Source of the DNA: Zygnema cylindricum
Lineage: Eukaryota > Streptophyta > Zygnematophyceae > Zygnematales > Zygnemataceae
DNA: 64,000 nucleotides
Assembly: GCA_037447655.1 (NCBI GenBank)
Contig: JBBHKE010000070.1
Span: forward strand, 124,001-188,000
Reading direction: 5' to 3'
The position numbers were made by a program, and so were the translations under genes. The notes beneath the pieces are model-generated. The model saw nothing but the letters and a program-made list of their open reading frames with translations, was not told where the DNA came from and searched no databases. Positions 34,279-44,815 of the stretch are shown here, one piece after another (the stretch's first letter is position 1; every line of letters begins with the position of its first letter).

Positions 34279-35037
34279 GGGTAACCTTCCATCAGGCAAA
34301 AAGTGGGGTTGTTTACTGGAGAAAGTACCTTGTATTACTAAGCCGTACGGTTTTTTGTTTTTTTAACAAAAGATGTTTACTAAAAATTCGTTGAGATTCT
34401 CCAGACTTCTTGGCGAAAACTACCACCGTCCGATTTTCAATTTTCGACGCAAACGCCCCTTGTTTCCAGTGTCTGGCTAGTCTCCTCCGACAGTCCTCAG
34501 GAGGACACTTAGCGCTTACTGGACGCGTGTATTGGTGCACTTGTAAAGTTGGAGACGATCCACGAAGGACGTGAAGTTACAAAGTTACATGTGGCAAATG
34601 GCTTGTACCTTCTGACATCAAAGCCACCCTGTTCGACGACAAAAAAATCTTGGTCGTTGGACATCCTGTGACGCCTCCTTCATAAATGTGCGATGCAGCG
34701 ATAATACATTCACGTTCAAATGGTACATTCTTGGACATTTGTACAAACTTTAATTTTGCAACGGTTTTCGTGGCCGTTGGTACGACAACAACCCTAAGAA
34801 CGTTCAGATTGTACATTAGCGTGACGCTACTAGATATTTTAATCGGCGTCTGGCCGTACATACGCAGCCGCGATTTTGTCCTTTTGGAAATGATGATGCT
34901 CAACAGGATCCTACGTGGTACTAATCGCAATCTAACACCTCATTCACTGGCACGACCTGATGGAAGAGTGTTACAAATATTACTGCCAGTAAACGTGTTT
35001 GTACCATGACGGGGAACGCCTGATGTAAAGGTTACCC
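34279..35037. mobile_element. 759-bp TIR element flanked by TAA (PIF/Harbinger-like, non-autonomous)
   Basis: Left terminus GGGTAACCTTCCATCAGGC, right terminus GCCTGATGTAAAGGTTACCC: a ~20-bp inverted repeat with one or two mismatches. TAA stands at both sides (34276-34278 and 35038-35040). The flanks, CGGCTAA and TAAGCTTCACATCTTCAAC, join up in the paralogous repeat at 19783-19810. No transposase is encoded; short ORFs at 34577-35009 show no known motif. The 3-bp TAA target and GGG ends fit PIF/Harbinger. TIR and duplication are seen directly; the superfamily is inferred. Confidence 0.8.
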
Positions 35038-35057
35038 TAAGCTTCACATCTTCAACA

Positions 35058-35992
35058 TACCGTGAATCGCTATTAGCATCAATGTTTTTTTCGCCACTTA
35101 AAACATATTTTTTCCATACACACTTGTCGGATTTCAGATCTGACGGTTGGGTTTGAAAGGTAACATTTTCAACTTCCGATTGAACATAGTTCAAAACATA
35201 GTTCAAAAGTAGGTGAAAGTACACCCATACAATATGCCTATGTACGCAAAACATACAATAATGCTTTAATACCCATATTGTATTGGTCTCAAAATGAAAA
35301 ATAATAGAAACAGAGTTGAGTTGCACATCAATCGACAGAGAATTAAACGTCATGTCTAAATTTTGAAAAACATTCGGACAAATTTTTATTTTTCCGTGAG
35401 TTTTGAGGTATTTTCTATTTAAACCGTCAGACTTTTACGATCGGACGGTCGCTGATCAAAGTAGCGATCTAAGAAGATCACATGAAAACCCATAACACAA
35501 CTTACGATAGGACTATCGTCAAATTTGGACGATCGCGCGGCGTTCGCTGATCAAAGTAGTGACTTAAGACGATCACATGAAAAAGCCCATAACACAACTT
35601 ACGATGAAGGCGCCGACAAAAGACCTACAATACAAACGCCTAGCGTTTTTATGGTAGGCCTTTGGTCGGCGCCTTTATCGTAAGTTGTGTTATGGGCTTT
35701 TCATGTGATCTTCTTAGATTGCTACTTTGATCAGGCGACCGTCCGATTGTCCGAATCTGACAGTGTAAATAAAATTTTTTGGTCCGAATGATTTAATTGG
35801 TCCGAATAGGTTCGAATACAATATGGGTTTTTAAGGTCATATTGTATGTTTGGCATACAATAGGCATATTGTATGGGCCTATTTCACCTAATTTTGAACT
35901 ATGGTCTCAAATTGAAAAAACCAATAAGTGTGTACGGCGAAAATATGTTTTAAGTGGCGAAAAACATTGACGCTAATAGCGATTCACGGCCG
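35058..35992. mobile_element. Large fold-back element with MITE-type termini
   Basis: Ends with CCGTGAATCGCTATTAGC on the left and GCTAATAGCGATTCACGG on the right, the same termini as the ~200-bp MITEs. The arms fold on a centre near 35642: ATAACACAACTTACGATG...GGCGCCGAC on the left answers GTCGGCGCC...CGTAAGTTGTGTTAT on the right. The left arm is longer because a ~93-bp stretch is tandemly duplicated (35443-35520 and 35530-35610). No protein is encoded. A second copy lies at 54483-55292. Confidence 0.8.
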
Positions 35993-36023
35993 GAAGATAA
36001 TGGGATTGTTAGATGATCAACTG

Positions 36024-36233
36024 TACACCGCAAATCGCAATTTGCGTTAATCACGCTAATTCGGCGCCCCCAATTTTTTACCCAGATTCTTAAATAGAGT
36101 GACTAAAAAAACCCTAAAAAAAATTAGAGTGACTGATTTCCTTGAAATTCCCCAAATTCCTAATTAGCATTATTCACACTAATTGTTTTTTAACACTAAA
36201 TATATGTTAATGCTAATAGCGATTCACAGAGTA
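36024..36233. mobile_element. MITE, TA-CACCGCAAATCGC family
   Basis: Left CACCGCAAATCGCAATTTGCG, right GCTAATAGCGATTCACAGAG, TA on both sides. The related sequence at 19912-19940 reads GATCAGCCGTACTTTACTATTC with a single TA and no insertion, so this is a filled site. A near-identical copy in the same context is at 55329-55538. Confidence 0.85.
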
Positions 36234-36388
36234 CTTTACTATTCTTAGCATTGCGTATCGTACAAAAATGTTAAACGATAAAATATACCAACGACATCCT
36301 ACAATAATTTTAATATCGATAAGTTTTTTATCTACGCATTTACTACTTGCAATATTGCCAGTTTTTGGTTTTGTATATTAGTAAGAGA
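36234..36388. repeat. Dispersed repeat, empty-site copy
   Basis: CTTTACTATTCTTAGCATTGC to TTTGTATATTAGTAA is shared with 19930-21260 and 55540-55690. It lacks the fold-back element found at 20016. The match ends at 36388, where low-copy sequence begins. Confidence 0.75.
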
Positions 36389-38013
36389 GGGGGATGAATG
36401 TCTTTGGATGGCTTGTCCTTTTTTTGTTAGTTTCTTTTATTCACCCGCATTCAATTTTCCAGTTTCTTCTTTATCTCTCCTTCTTTCGTTCTTATGAATG
36501 CAGGTGGTTTACCATCGTGCTTTCTATGTAGTCTTGCTTTTCATATGTGCGAAGAGGACCTTCTTCACAGAATCCTCCAGCGACTGTCATATTTAGATGG
36601 TCTCCTCACAATTGCGATGTTTTATTACAGATTTGCGGCCATGTACATTGTGGTTTCAACCTCATTCATTACCCACTTTTTTTCCATCTAGCATTATTGA
36701 ACTCACAGAGATTCATACCGAATTACTTTGGGTGACTATTTAGATTTTTTTAAGGACATCAAAAGTTGAATAGAATATACTCCATGAGGGCTGCTTTAAG
36801 AGGTTCTTGATATTTGTGAGGCTTAGTGTGGTAGAATTGTTTTGCGTTCACTGTCTTGTTGTTCCTTCCAGACTCTTTTTGTTGGTATTTTCTTTGGCCT
36901 TGTTTTCCCTTTTAGGTACTTCCACCCGCATTCAGTATTTCAATCTATTCTTTGCCTTGTTGTTAGTATGTATTCAGGTGGTTTGCCACTGTGCTTTCTT
37001 TCTACTGTCTCAATGTTACATTGATATTCCATGTGATCAATGGTTCAACAGATTCATAATCTCCATTTGACAGCATGATTACTCACAGCACAGTGAGGCT
37101 CTTGTCCTATTTCTTGTAGACATCCCAAATTCAGAAAATCAAGACGACCAAGTCTCCATCATTGTGAACTGATCACCGTCGCAAAGAACATTCAATCAAT
37201 GACTGAAATTGATTGGACTGAAATTTTGCAGACCACGACCCTAATGACAGAAGAATCTTTGAACAGCCCAAACAAGGCATGAACTGCTGTCCCAGTCCCG
37301 GCCACACAGGATATTTTTAAATTCCCCAGGAACATCAGTTACATAGTGCCTTGCAACAGTATCTATTTCCTTGTCGAATTGGAAAACTGCCAAACCCTAA
37401 TCCTCCAATTCCATACCCTGATTGACTTTTCGTCACAAGGAGAAGTAGCAAGAAAGATTGTAACCGTCAATAGAATGATGTCAACCGTTGTTTGAAATGC
37501 CAACCAACCTATAAAACCAGTCCCTCTCAAATTTCTACAAATATAACGACACTTAAATGTTACTTTAACAATGTACAGTTACCAAAAACAGCTCCGTTGC
37601 TGCTTGGTCATTCTAGATGAGGCTAGTGGCGTGGTATTTACAAACGAAGTATGTTGTGAAGTGTCGTCCTTTCACCTCTTCACCCAAAGGGCATAATCAC
37701 CTCGTTACAAGTCCAAGAATGATGCGGCTGGAAGTCCAAATAGCTAGGAGGGCACCACGGACAAGAATGGGATTCCTATACACACTGTAATGACACACAA
37801 GACACTATATGAGGACAAGTACCATGCAAAAGATACAATAGGAGCTTGCAATAGGAGCTATGGATTATATTTGACAAGATGAAAGGACAGAAAAAAGCAT
37901 AAGATACAACAGGAGCTTTGGCTTTTATTTTACAACATGTGAGGACAAAAAAAATGAAGAACTTACAATAGAAGATGTACATTTATTTTTCTTATGACTA
38001 TTTTCCCTGACAT
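36389..38013. other. Low-copy DNA, 3' flank of the unknown gene; internal duplication
   Basis: No gene recognised. Two stretches, about 36440-36560 and 36900-37000, resemble each other (CACCCGCATTCA, ATGAATGCAGGTGGTTTACCA against GTATTCAGGTGGTTTGCCACTGTGCTTTC), so there is an imperfect ~450-bp tandem duplication. Short hydrophobic ORFs in it are by-products. Part of 37700-38013 is probably the 3' untranslated region of the minus-strand gene. Confidence 0.4.
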
Positions 38014-40735
38014 CTATTCAGCATCCTGTCTAGTGTCAATTTGTAGATAATAACCACAATTGGTCAGAGCCATCGATGAAACACTACATAATGTATGAGC
38101 TTTCAGAAAAGCCTCAAGGATAAAAGAAAAGACACTCTTTATAATTGTCCTCATGCACCACACGACATACCAGCTAGAAATACCCTTTGAATACAAACCA
38201 TTGATTGCAACAAAGAAAACAAAAATTCATTACCTGAAGACGGTAGTCGCCCAGGATCCGGTCGTATAGAAGAATTTGCCCCAATCCCACAGTCTACGAA
38301 ATGTGCCCTTCACACGAAGCTCCGCCAAGGCACAGACAACGGCTGTCCCACAGAAACACTCACAAAAATAGTCAGCAAACTGTAATGAAATTGAGGAGCA
38401 ATTATTGGACGCTACTAAAACTAGATTCACTCCCTTCTAATGTTAGCGCTCAGATCACACGCAAAACTGTGAAGGAACTGAGGAGCAGTTATTGGATGCT
38501 ACTAAAAATAGCTTCACCGTCTCCTAATGTTACTACTCAGTCACACGCCCCCGAAACCTGACCAGCTTGGCAAATTCCAGTGGCTGGAAAAAATGGATTT
38601 GCAACTTCGCGTAAGCAGTCTAATGTCTGGTGCCAATTGCCAGAGATCTAAAAAGGAAAGGCAAGGCTTGAATTGCGTACCTTCTTGCACTTGCTTAGGG
38701 GTCATATTCTGCAACAAGCCAAATCATATGGACATAAAAAAAGTCAACAGATAGGAAAAGAAACGGCAGAGCAAAACTCGTCACTTAACAGTTAAACGGT
38801 AAAGTTACTTAAGTAAACAGTTAAGCGGCCAAGAAAATCAGGACTTCTGAATGCTTTCCACAATCCAGATCCCACTCCCATTTCATAACTTACCAATTGC
38901 TTGGACCAAGACCAGACACTTGCAACTGCGACCAGGCATGAAAGGAGGGAGCAAAGGGAAACAACTGCCACCTTAAGAATCCAGCCTGGCTTTTGTTCCA
39001 TGATTGATGACAGCGCATTGAGCTGCTTTACTTCCTTTCACTTTCTTTCGATTTCTTTCACTGACAACAGTTTAAACACATCTTCTCACCAGCACTGCCA
39101 CCAGTATTCTAAGCCGATATCAAAAAATAACATGAAAAATGTACGCAATTGCCACTGCAAAGAAATTTGGCACGAGTTCAAACTCAAAAATCCATTACTT
39201 ACAAGTGTTTTTCAAACAGATTTACCTTTGTGTCAGGATGGACGGTAAGGTATCGTGCAATGAAGTTTGCCATCGCATCAATAACATCTTCAGTTTCTAT
39301 GACAATATAGCCAGACCCATCGAGTGAGTCCACATCTTCGGATGGTGTATTAAACATGTCCTTATCAGTCACCCATGACCACCAGTCTGGGTCCTCAAGA
39401 TCTATGTTCACCTCAAATCCATCTGCCAAGCCATCATCACAAACACCTTTGACAAAATTTAGTACTAAGGCCAACACTGACAAGCAAAGTAGTCAAAGGT
39501 TAAATACACGCAACATCACATACATGGGAATCACAGAATGAAGTCCATACTGAAGGTGCGGCACCCCAATCAGAAAGACAAATAATGCCAAATTCAGTTC
39601 CACTAGTGCAATTGATGGCCTCATTGTAGACATGACAGAAAAAGACAAATGTTAATCTTTCAGCCCTCTCATAACCAATTAGCCAATAAATGGTACTTCA
39701 CAACATACTATTTAAAAATGTGATTTCATACCATGTCACTTTGGTCTCAGCCATTGACAATCAACCCCCATATAGAGCACCTAATCTACATCATGGGGTT
39801 TTTCCTGTATTAACTTTCAGTATGCAGAGGCATTCCTAACAACCAGCATTATCCAAAATCATTACAATTTTCAGAGTTCCGTACCTTTTTCAGAAAATCG
39901 TGTCATTCCTTGAGCAGATGTCTCGCCTCTAATCTCGGGTGGAAGTTGGAGCTTATCGAAAAAATCAGGAGAGTTTACCCTTTCTTGAAGCTTTTTATAT
40001 ACCTGTCAGATGCAGAAAATCTTTGCAGTCAAATCAAAATTCTAAGATCAAGCCCGATAAACGAGATATACAAAGACTATTAAATCAGATACAGTAAAAT
40101 TTCCAAAGAGTAATTGAGAAGGTAAATTAAACTGCAAAACTAGAGACTGTCTACAGGAACAGCAAGAAACTCACAGATCCTCATGAAGACAAACAGTAAC
40201 TTCAAAACGAGAAATTTCTACTTACATGCCACTTAACCATATTCTTGTAGAAAAAGAGCGTTACCATAAAAAAACCATAAGGGCAGTTCTATGACACTTT
40301 AAATCAACCAGCCAAGCTTCCGATCCCAGTACCTTCACTTGCAGCTATAACAGATTATAATTCTTTGTTACCTAAATGTGAACCACACATTAACCACAAA
40401 ACGAAAATACATCATCGCTATAATGTCGAATTCCCTCAAAAGAGACAAGTTGAGGTGGTTGTTACATTTGCTGTTCCTTGAGCAGTGTTCAATTCCTGGC
40501 CCAGCCACTCCACCCCCGCCTGATTCTGCTGAAGAACTGAAATTGCAGTTTTGTATTCCTCCAAAACGGCTCTCAGCCTTCGATTATCTGCCTTCTCGAG
40601 AGCAAGAGCGTGCTCGGCAGCCATGGCTTCATCTCGAAGCATGGCTGCCGCAGTATTCTGACAGGCTCTGTGTTGCAAGCGACCCCATGCCATGTCAGCA
40701 AGCTCGGCCACCGCCACAGCACCTTCCAGCGCCAT
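38014..40735 (-). CDS. Conserved plant protein of unknown function, six exons, N-terminal coiled coil
   Basis: Exons on the minus strand: 40735-40466, 40002-39885, 39476-39226, 38708-38681, 38342-38234 and 38173-38014, all with GT-AG junctions and consistent phases, giving 311 residues. The start ATG at 40735 follows an in-frame GTG that can be ignored. Residues about 1-85 are Ala/Glu/Leu-rich and look helical and coiled (AAEHALALEKADNRRLRAVL). A middle acidic part has DLEDPDWWSWVTDKDMFN and GYIVIETEDVIDAMANFIAR; then NMTPKQVQE and KGTFRRLWDWGKFFYTTGSW before a hydrophobic C-terminus. I recall plant proteins of this layout without known function. The 28-bp fourth exon is supported because both joins keep frame and sense. 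The last exon is the least certain. It lies head to head with the thylakoid-lumen gene. Confidence 0.7.
38385..38540. repeat. Two ~85-bp tandem copies within an intron
   Basis: The words GAGGAGCANTTATTGGANGCTACTAAAA and CTAATGTTA recur at 38398-38440 and 38480-38530. They fall in intron 4 of the unknown gene. Confidence 0.7.
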
Positions 40736-40872
40736 GGATGGACGAGCCACGAGCCTTCCTGCCTTTGTGTACGGATGGCAGGTGCACGCAAGTCTAGCAA
40801 CAAGCGAGGCTCATCGGTTCTCCGATTCGAGGCTCCTGGTTGACATTACCTGGACGGTAAGATCCTGCATGG

Positions 40873-41075
40873 TACACCGTCGATCGTATTTAGCGTGTAG
40901 AAATTATTAGAGTAAAGAAAAAATTAGCGTCATTAATTCTAATTCAGTGCCAGGAGACGTGGCAAATTATAGTCCACGTCCTTAAATAGCGTCATTTATT
41001 CTATTTAAGGTTCAAGGGTAAAAGTTTAGGGGCGCCGAATTAGTGTTCAACACGCTAAATACGATCGACGGTGTA
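40873..41075. mobile_element. MITE in the divergent promoter region
   Basis: Termini CACCGTCGATCGTATTTAGCG and CGCTAAATACGATCGACGGTG are perfect inverse complements, with TA at both ends. The interior holds the family words in reverse orientation (GCCAGGAGACGTGGC, GTCCACGTCCTTAAATAG). The perfect TIR suggests a relatively young copy. Confidence 0.85.
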
Positions 41076-41107
41076 CTGTACTGTACTGTACAGTACAGTA
41101 CAGTACA
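41072..41107. repeat. Perfect 36-bp palindrome of GTACT units
   Basis: An array of (TGTAC)n turns into (AGTAC)n about a centre between 41089 and 41090; every base from 41072 to 41107 pairs. It overlaps the right end of the MITE. Confidence 0.9.
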
Positions 41108-41300
41108 GCACTTACCAGTCTCTAGCTATATAATTGATCTGTTTAACGAATGGCGAACTGGAGATCCACGTGTATTCGTACGAAATTAAATGGATTGTAT
41201 GTTGAAGAAAGGGAGCCAGAAATAGGTGACGTGGCGAAAGGAACATTGACTAAAGAGATATAAAGGCAGTTCAGTTGCACATTTGAATATTCTGCCAGCC

Positions 41301-44300
41301 ATGGCTACCGTTTCACATTCTCTCACAGGACGTCCCTTTTGTACGACGACCATTGTCTCCGTTCCCAGTCCCCGCGCACGCATCAATTGCCTTCCCCTCG
41401 TGCCACGTGTCTCCTTCATAATCCCCCGAAACAGTCTGCGTCAATGCTCTCCTCTTCCCTCTAGAGCTGTACCGAAATTTCCTTCGAAAAGTACTTTCCC
41501 TTTGGTAAATGCCGCTGTGCGAAGCTCTGATTCTACATTATCTCCAACAAATAACCAGCTGCAGGTGGCCGCCGAGGAGGAACCGGTAAGCCATTCAAGC
41601 GAGCAATTAAAGGCGAGGCTATGTCGCCTTGGAGAGGAGGCGGAAGCTGAGAAGAGAGGAGCAGCCATGGTTGCCTGGCTGGCAGCTCTCTGCATCGCCT
41701 TCACTGCCAGTGTCGGTAAATTGTAGCTTTGTCGTTTTGCAGCATTATACACTGGAAGACAATGCCCGCGTGAACAAAATGGCCAAATTTTCATATGCAT
41801 TTATCTTCTATCCAATTCATCGCGTTGCATTCATTGATTCGTCGTTCTTCACTTAGTCAGCCCAATATGCTCACTATAAACTGTCAAGTTGTTGACCTTA
41901 CTGATTAGGCAGGATCACAGGCGTGTGGTGACACAGGTCATGACTCGTTTGAGAAGGTTATTTCCTGATTCTGATTTTCTTTACGTCTAAATACGCGTCA
42001 GAGAATGCGTGTACGGCGGTTGTGAGGTGGTTTTAGAAATATGCACCAGTTCATCCATGGTGTTTCCACTTTTTTTCATTTTTCTTTTACGGTAGAGGCT
42101 AATTTGGCTAAGGTGTTCGGAAGTGTGGTGCGTGCAGCAATTGGAGGATTACAAAGGGACAAGTTGCGTTGGTTGGTTTGACTCTCTTTGAATAGCTTAT
42201 GGACCTAAGCAGCTTTTTCTCCAGAAATTCAGAATCACTAATTCTTTTGCCGACTCTTTGCAGCCGAAGAAGTGATTGCATCGCATCTTGCTCTCCTCTA
42301 GCTCAAACTTTTTTTACGGCAAGAAACAACTCAACGAAAATTTCTCTTTGGATATTGTTATTCAGTCTAACGTTGCACTTTCCCATTGTGGAGGTTACTT
42401 CTTTGCCATGAGGACGAATTCAGTCACAAATCAGATGAACAGATTCTTCATTATTGTTTCATTTTGATCCCGCTGTCGGGCGAAAATATGTTCTTATAAT
42501 ACAGTTTCAGTGCCCCTTGCCAGCTTTTAAGACAGATTCTAGCAGTCTGTACTTTCTTCTCATTTTAGTGTACTGTCTTGACGATGCGCTTACAATGCTC
42601 TTCATGCAGAAACTGAATAGGTGAATGTGAATGTGAATGCGAATAGTGAATTCTGATTTATAACCGTTACCATAGGTGGAGATTGTTCCTGATTTTTCTT
42701 TTCAATGTGTTTGGCGGTGTCAGGTGTGGGTCCTGCAGAGGCCAGAAGGCCAGAGGGTGTAAATAAACCAGAACTGTTACCGAAAGAGTTTACACGTGTC
42801 ATTGACGTAGCAGGATTTTTGTCTGCGGGACAGGTAAAAATAATGCGTCCAGGATACTATTTTTTATTGTTATGAATACTGTTTAGTTGTTAAGTCCTCT
42901 CTAAGCTCTTGAGATATCTGTGGGTTTGAGCATGACAAGTACGTAAAATAGTTTTCTTATGCTGGTGAAGTTCGTACATACTAAATCTAGCAGCAGTGGT
43001 TTTTTTTTTCTTTTGTTTAAATTAAACTCTTTTGCGAACCCCTGAATAAATTCTGTTTACTTTGGTCGTACAATGGTGGCAGGAGGCCCGTCTCGGCCAG
43101 GATTTAGAACGATTGGAGCAAGATACTGGTTTTAAATTGCGAGTACTTGCTCAAAATTATCCAGAAACTCCAGGTGAGGAGTCTGTGTCAAAATTATTTT
43201 TCAGGCTCGTGGAATTCACATTCTTCTAGTCGATTTAACCTTGATTCTTTTTACTGTAGAGATGTTGGCCTGCCTATTAAATGCTCTAACAGCATGAATT
43301 GTTGAAGTTATTGCTGGTCTCTTTCATGAAACAGAACCACCATTAAATTTGTGTGCTTTCATGTAAATGTTAATAAAGTGTTGACACTCCGTGTTGGTTT
43401 TGCCGATAATTGATATGTGCATTTTTTGGGGTCTGGATAATCAATGTATCTACGCGATGTATTGAACGACGGATAATTGCGATATATCGATATCCATATC
43501 ATGATATGGCCGTACAGTCCTGACCCTCCTTACTCCCCGTGCATTCCGTACACTCCACAAATTTTGTACATTATTGGTCAATCATTGGCATTTATCACGA
43601 TTAAGACGTTTATCGGCAAAGACGATAAATATTGAGTTTTTTCCTGATATCGCGATATACTGAAATTGCAATTTGTCATTTTCGATTCTGAACGATATGT
43701 AACACTAGTTTTTAGGCAGTAATGCAGTTCCTCGAACATGCAACCGTGTTGCCACAGAGTGTGATTTTCCTTAACGATGTTAATACTGTAGAGTGCTAAA
43801 TGGTCAACACATGGCCTTGTTTCACATGCTCTTTTTGATGGTGATATTCCGTCAACCCGTGGCTCTTCTATGTGAATTGTCATTATTTAACAAACTTTTG
43901 ATTAAACATATTTGCAGGGTTGGCCATAAGAGACTACTGGGGTGTTGACGATCAGACAATCGTTTTCGTTGCGGATCCGAGCCTGTCAGGTAAGATATTC
44001 TTCCATTTGGAATTGTCCTGGCTTACAGAAAAAGTAGAACTTGATTTTTTACATCTCAAAGATAGAAAAATTGGTTCTCATTTTATATCTCTGAACAGTA
44101 AGCGCACAAGTACACTGTGAATTGTTATTAGTATCAAGGAATATATATCATGGGATATATTTTAGTATTTCTGATTCTAATTTAGGTCCGAGCGATGTAG
44201 ACGACTTTGGATACGTGCCAAATTAGCCTTGAGAAAAAAACAGTTAGTATTATCAACACTATTTTATATTAAAAGGTCAAGAAAAGCAGGCACCGAATTA

Positions 44301-44815
44301 TTGTTATTAATGCTAATAACAATTCACAGTGTAATTGGCTGAGAGCTACCATTTTTGTCTTCTCTACAAGGCTCAAAAAAGTCCCATGGATCTAATTACT
44401 TGTTGGGCATTTTTGCATTCTTGTAGGGAATATTATAAATTTCAACGTTGGTGCTACAGTGGATCTAAGTGTACCTCGGAGCTTTTGGAGCCGTGTCGCA
44501 GGGAAGTATGGAAACATGTTCTATTGGAGGGAGAATGTGAGATATATTTCTTTCACCTCCCACCATTCCATTTTTTTCATGCCATTTGTTTTGATGCACA
44601 AAAGTGGAGTCATCCATTCAAATTTTCTTTTCGTGTCATAAACTTGCAATTGATGTGAAATTGGGGTTCAAATACAGATATATGGATCCCAGGTTTACAT
44701 TTTGGTTTCTGGGCTAAAACAGGGTGAAGATTCCTCCATTGAAGCGGCGGTTTTTGCCATCGATGCATGCCTGAGGGAACCTCCGGGACCACGACAGTGC
44801 TCGGATATCAAGTGA
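41301..44815 (+). CDS. Thylakoid lumen 15-kDa-type protein (TPM domain), six exons
   Basis: Exons: 41301-41715, 42724-42833, 43083-43173, 43918-43989, 44427-44536 and 44723-44815, all GT-AG and phase-consistent, giving 296 residues. The start ATG at 41301 sits in a strong plant context (GCCAGCCATGGCT). Residues 1 to about 105 are Ser/Arg/Pro-rich and poor in acids, like a chloroplast transit peptide. KRGAAMVAWLAALCIAFTAS and GPAEA (about 118-145) form the hydrophobic lumen-targeting signal with an A-x-A cleavage site; the mature part is about 151 residues. This begins EGVNKPELLPKEF and contains GFLSAGQEARLGQDLERL, KLRVLAQNYPETPGLA, DQTIVFVADPS and VDLSVPRSFWSRVAGKYGNM, matching the plant thylakoid lumen 15.0-kDa protein (Arabidopsis At5g52970 type, from memory). 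TPM-domain relatives act in photosystem II repair; its own role is unclear. Introns 3 and 5 hold transposon sequence. Confidence 0.92.
43380..43715. mobile_element. TTATCGG-rich element in intron 3 of the thylakoid gene
   Basis: Left TTTTGCCGATAATTGATATGTGCATTTTTTG resembles the start of the element at 55695; right CGATATGTAACACT is the rough inverse of the AGTGTTGTGTATCGG terminus there. AT-rich, many ATCGATAT/CGATA words, no ORF with a known motif. Confidence 0.45.
44111..44333. mobile_element. MITE in intron 5 of the thylakoid gene
   Basis: Left CACTGTGAATTGTTATTAGTA and right GCTAATAACAATTCACAGTG are near-perfect inverse complements with TA on both sides. It is contained entirely between the donor at 43990 and the acceptor at 44426, so it is spliced out. 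Confidence 0.85.

Larger units (their letters stand above)
40736..41300. promoter_or_regulatory. Shared upstream region of two divergent genes
   Basis: Only 565 bp separate the two start codons. The region contains a MITE (40873-41075), a perfect palindrome (41072-41107), a G-box CACGTG at 41167-41172, an ACGTGGC (G-box/ABRE-like) at 41229-41235 and a TATAAA at 41259-41264 in front of the thylakoid gene. G-boxes are common in promoters of light-regulated plastid-protein genes. The TATA lies only 37 bp before the ATG, which would leave a leader of about ten bases if it is used. Function is inferred from the words alone. Confidence 0.45.

Noticed and set aside
36494-37070. Hydrophobic ORFs as small membrane-protein genes
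   Set aside because: They arise from an imperfect duplication of pyrimidine-rich DNA and show no conserved motif; likely non-coding flank.
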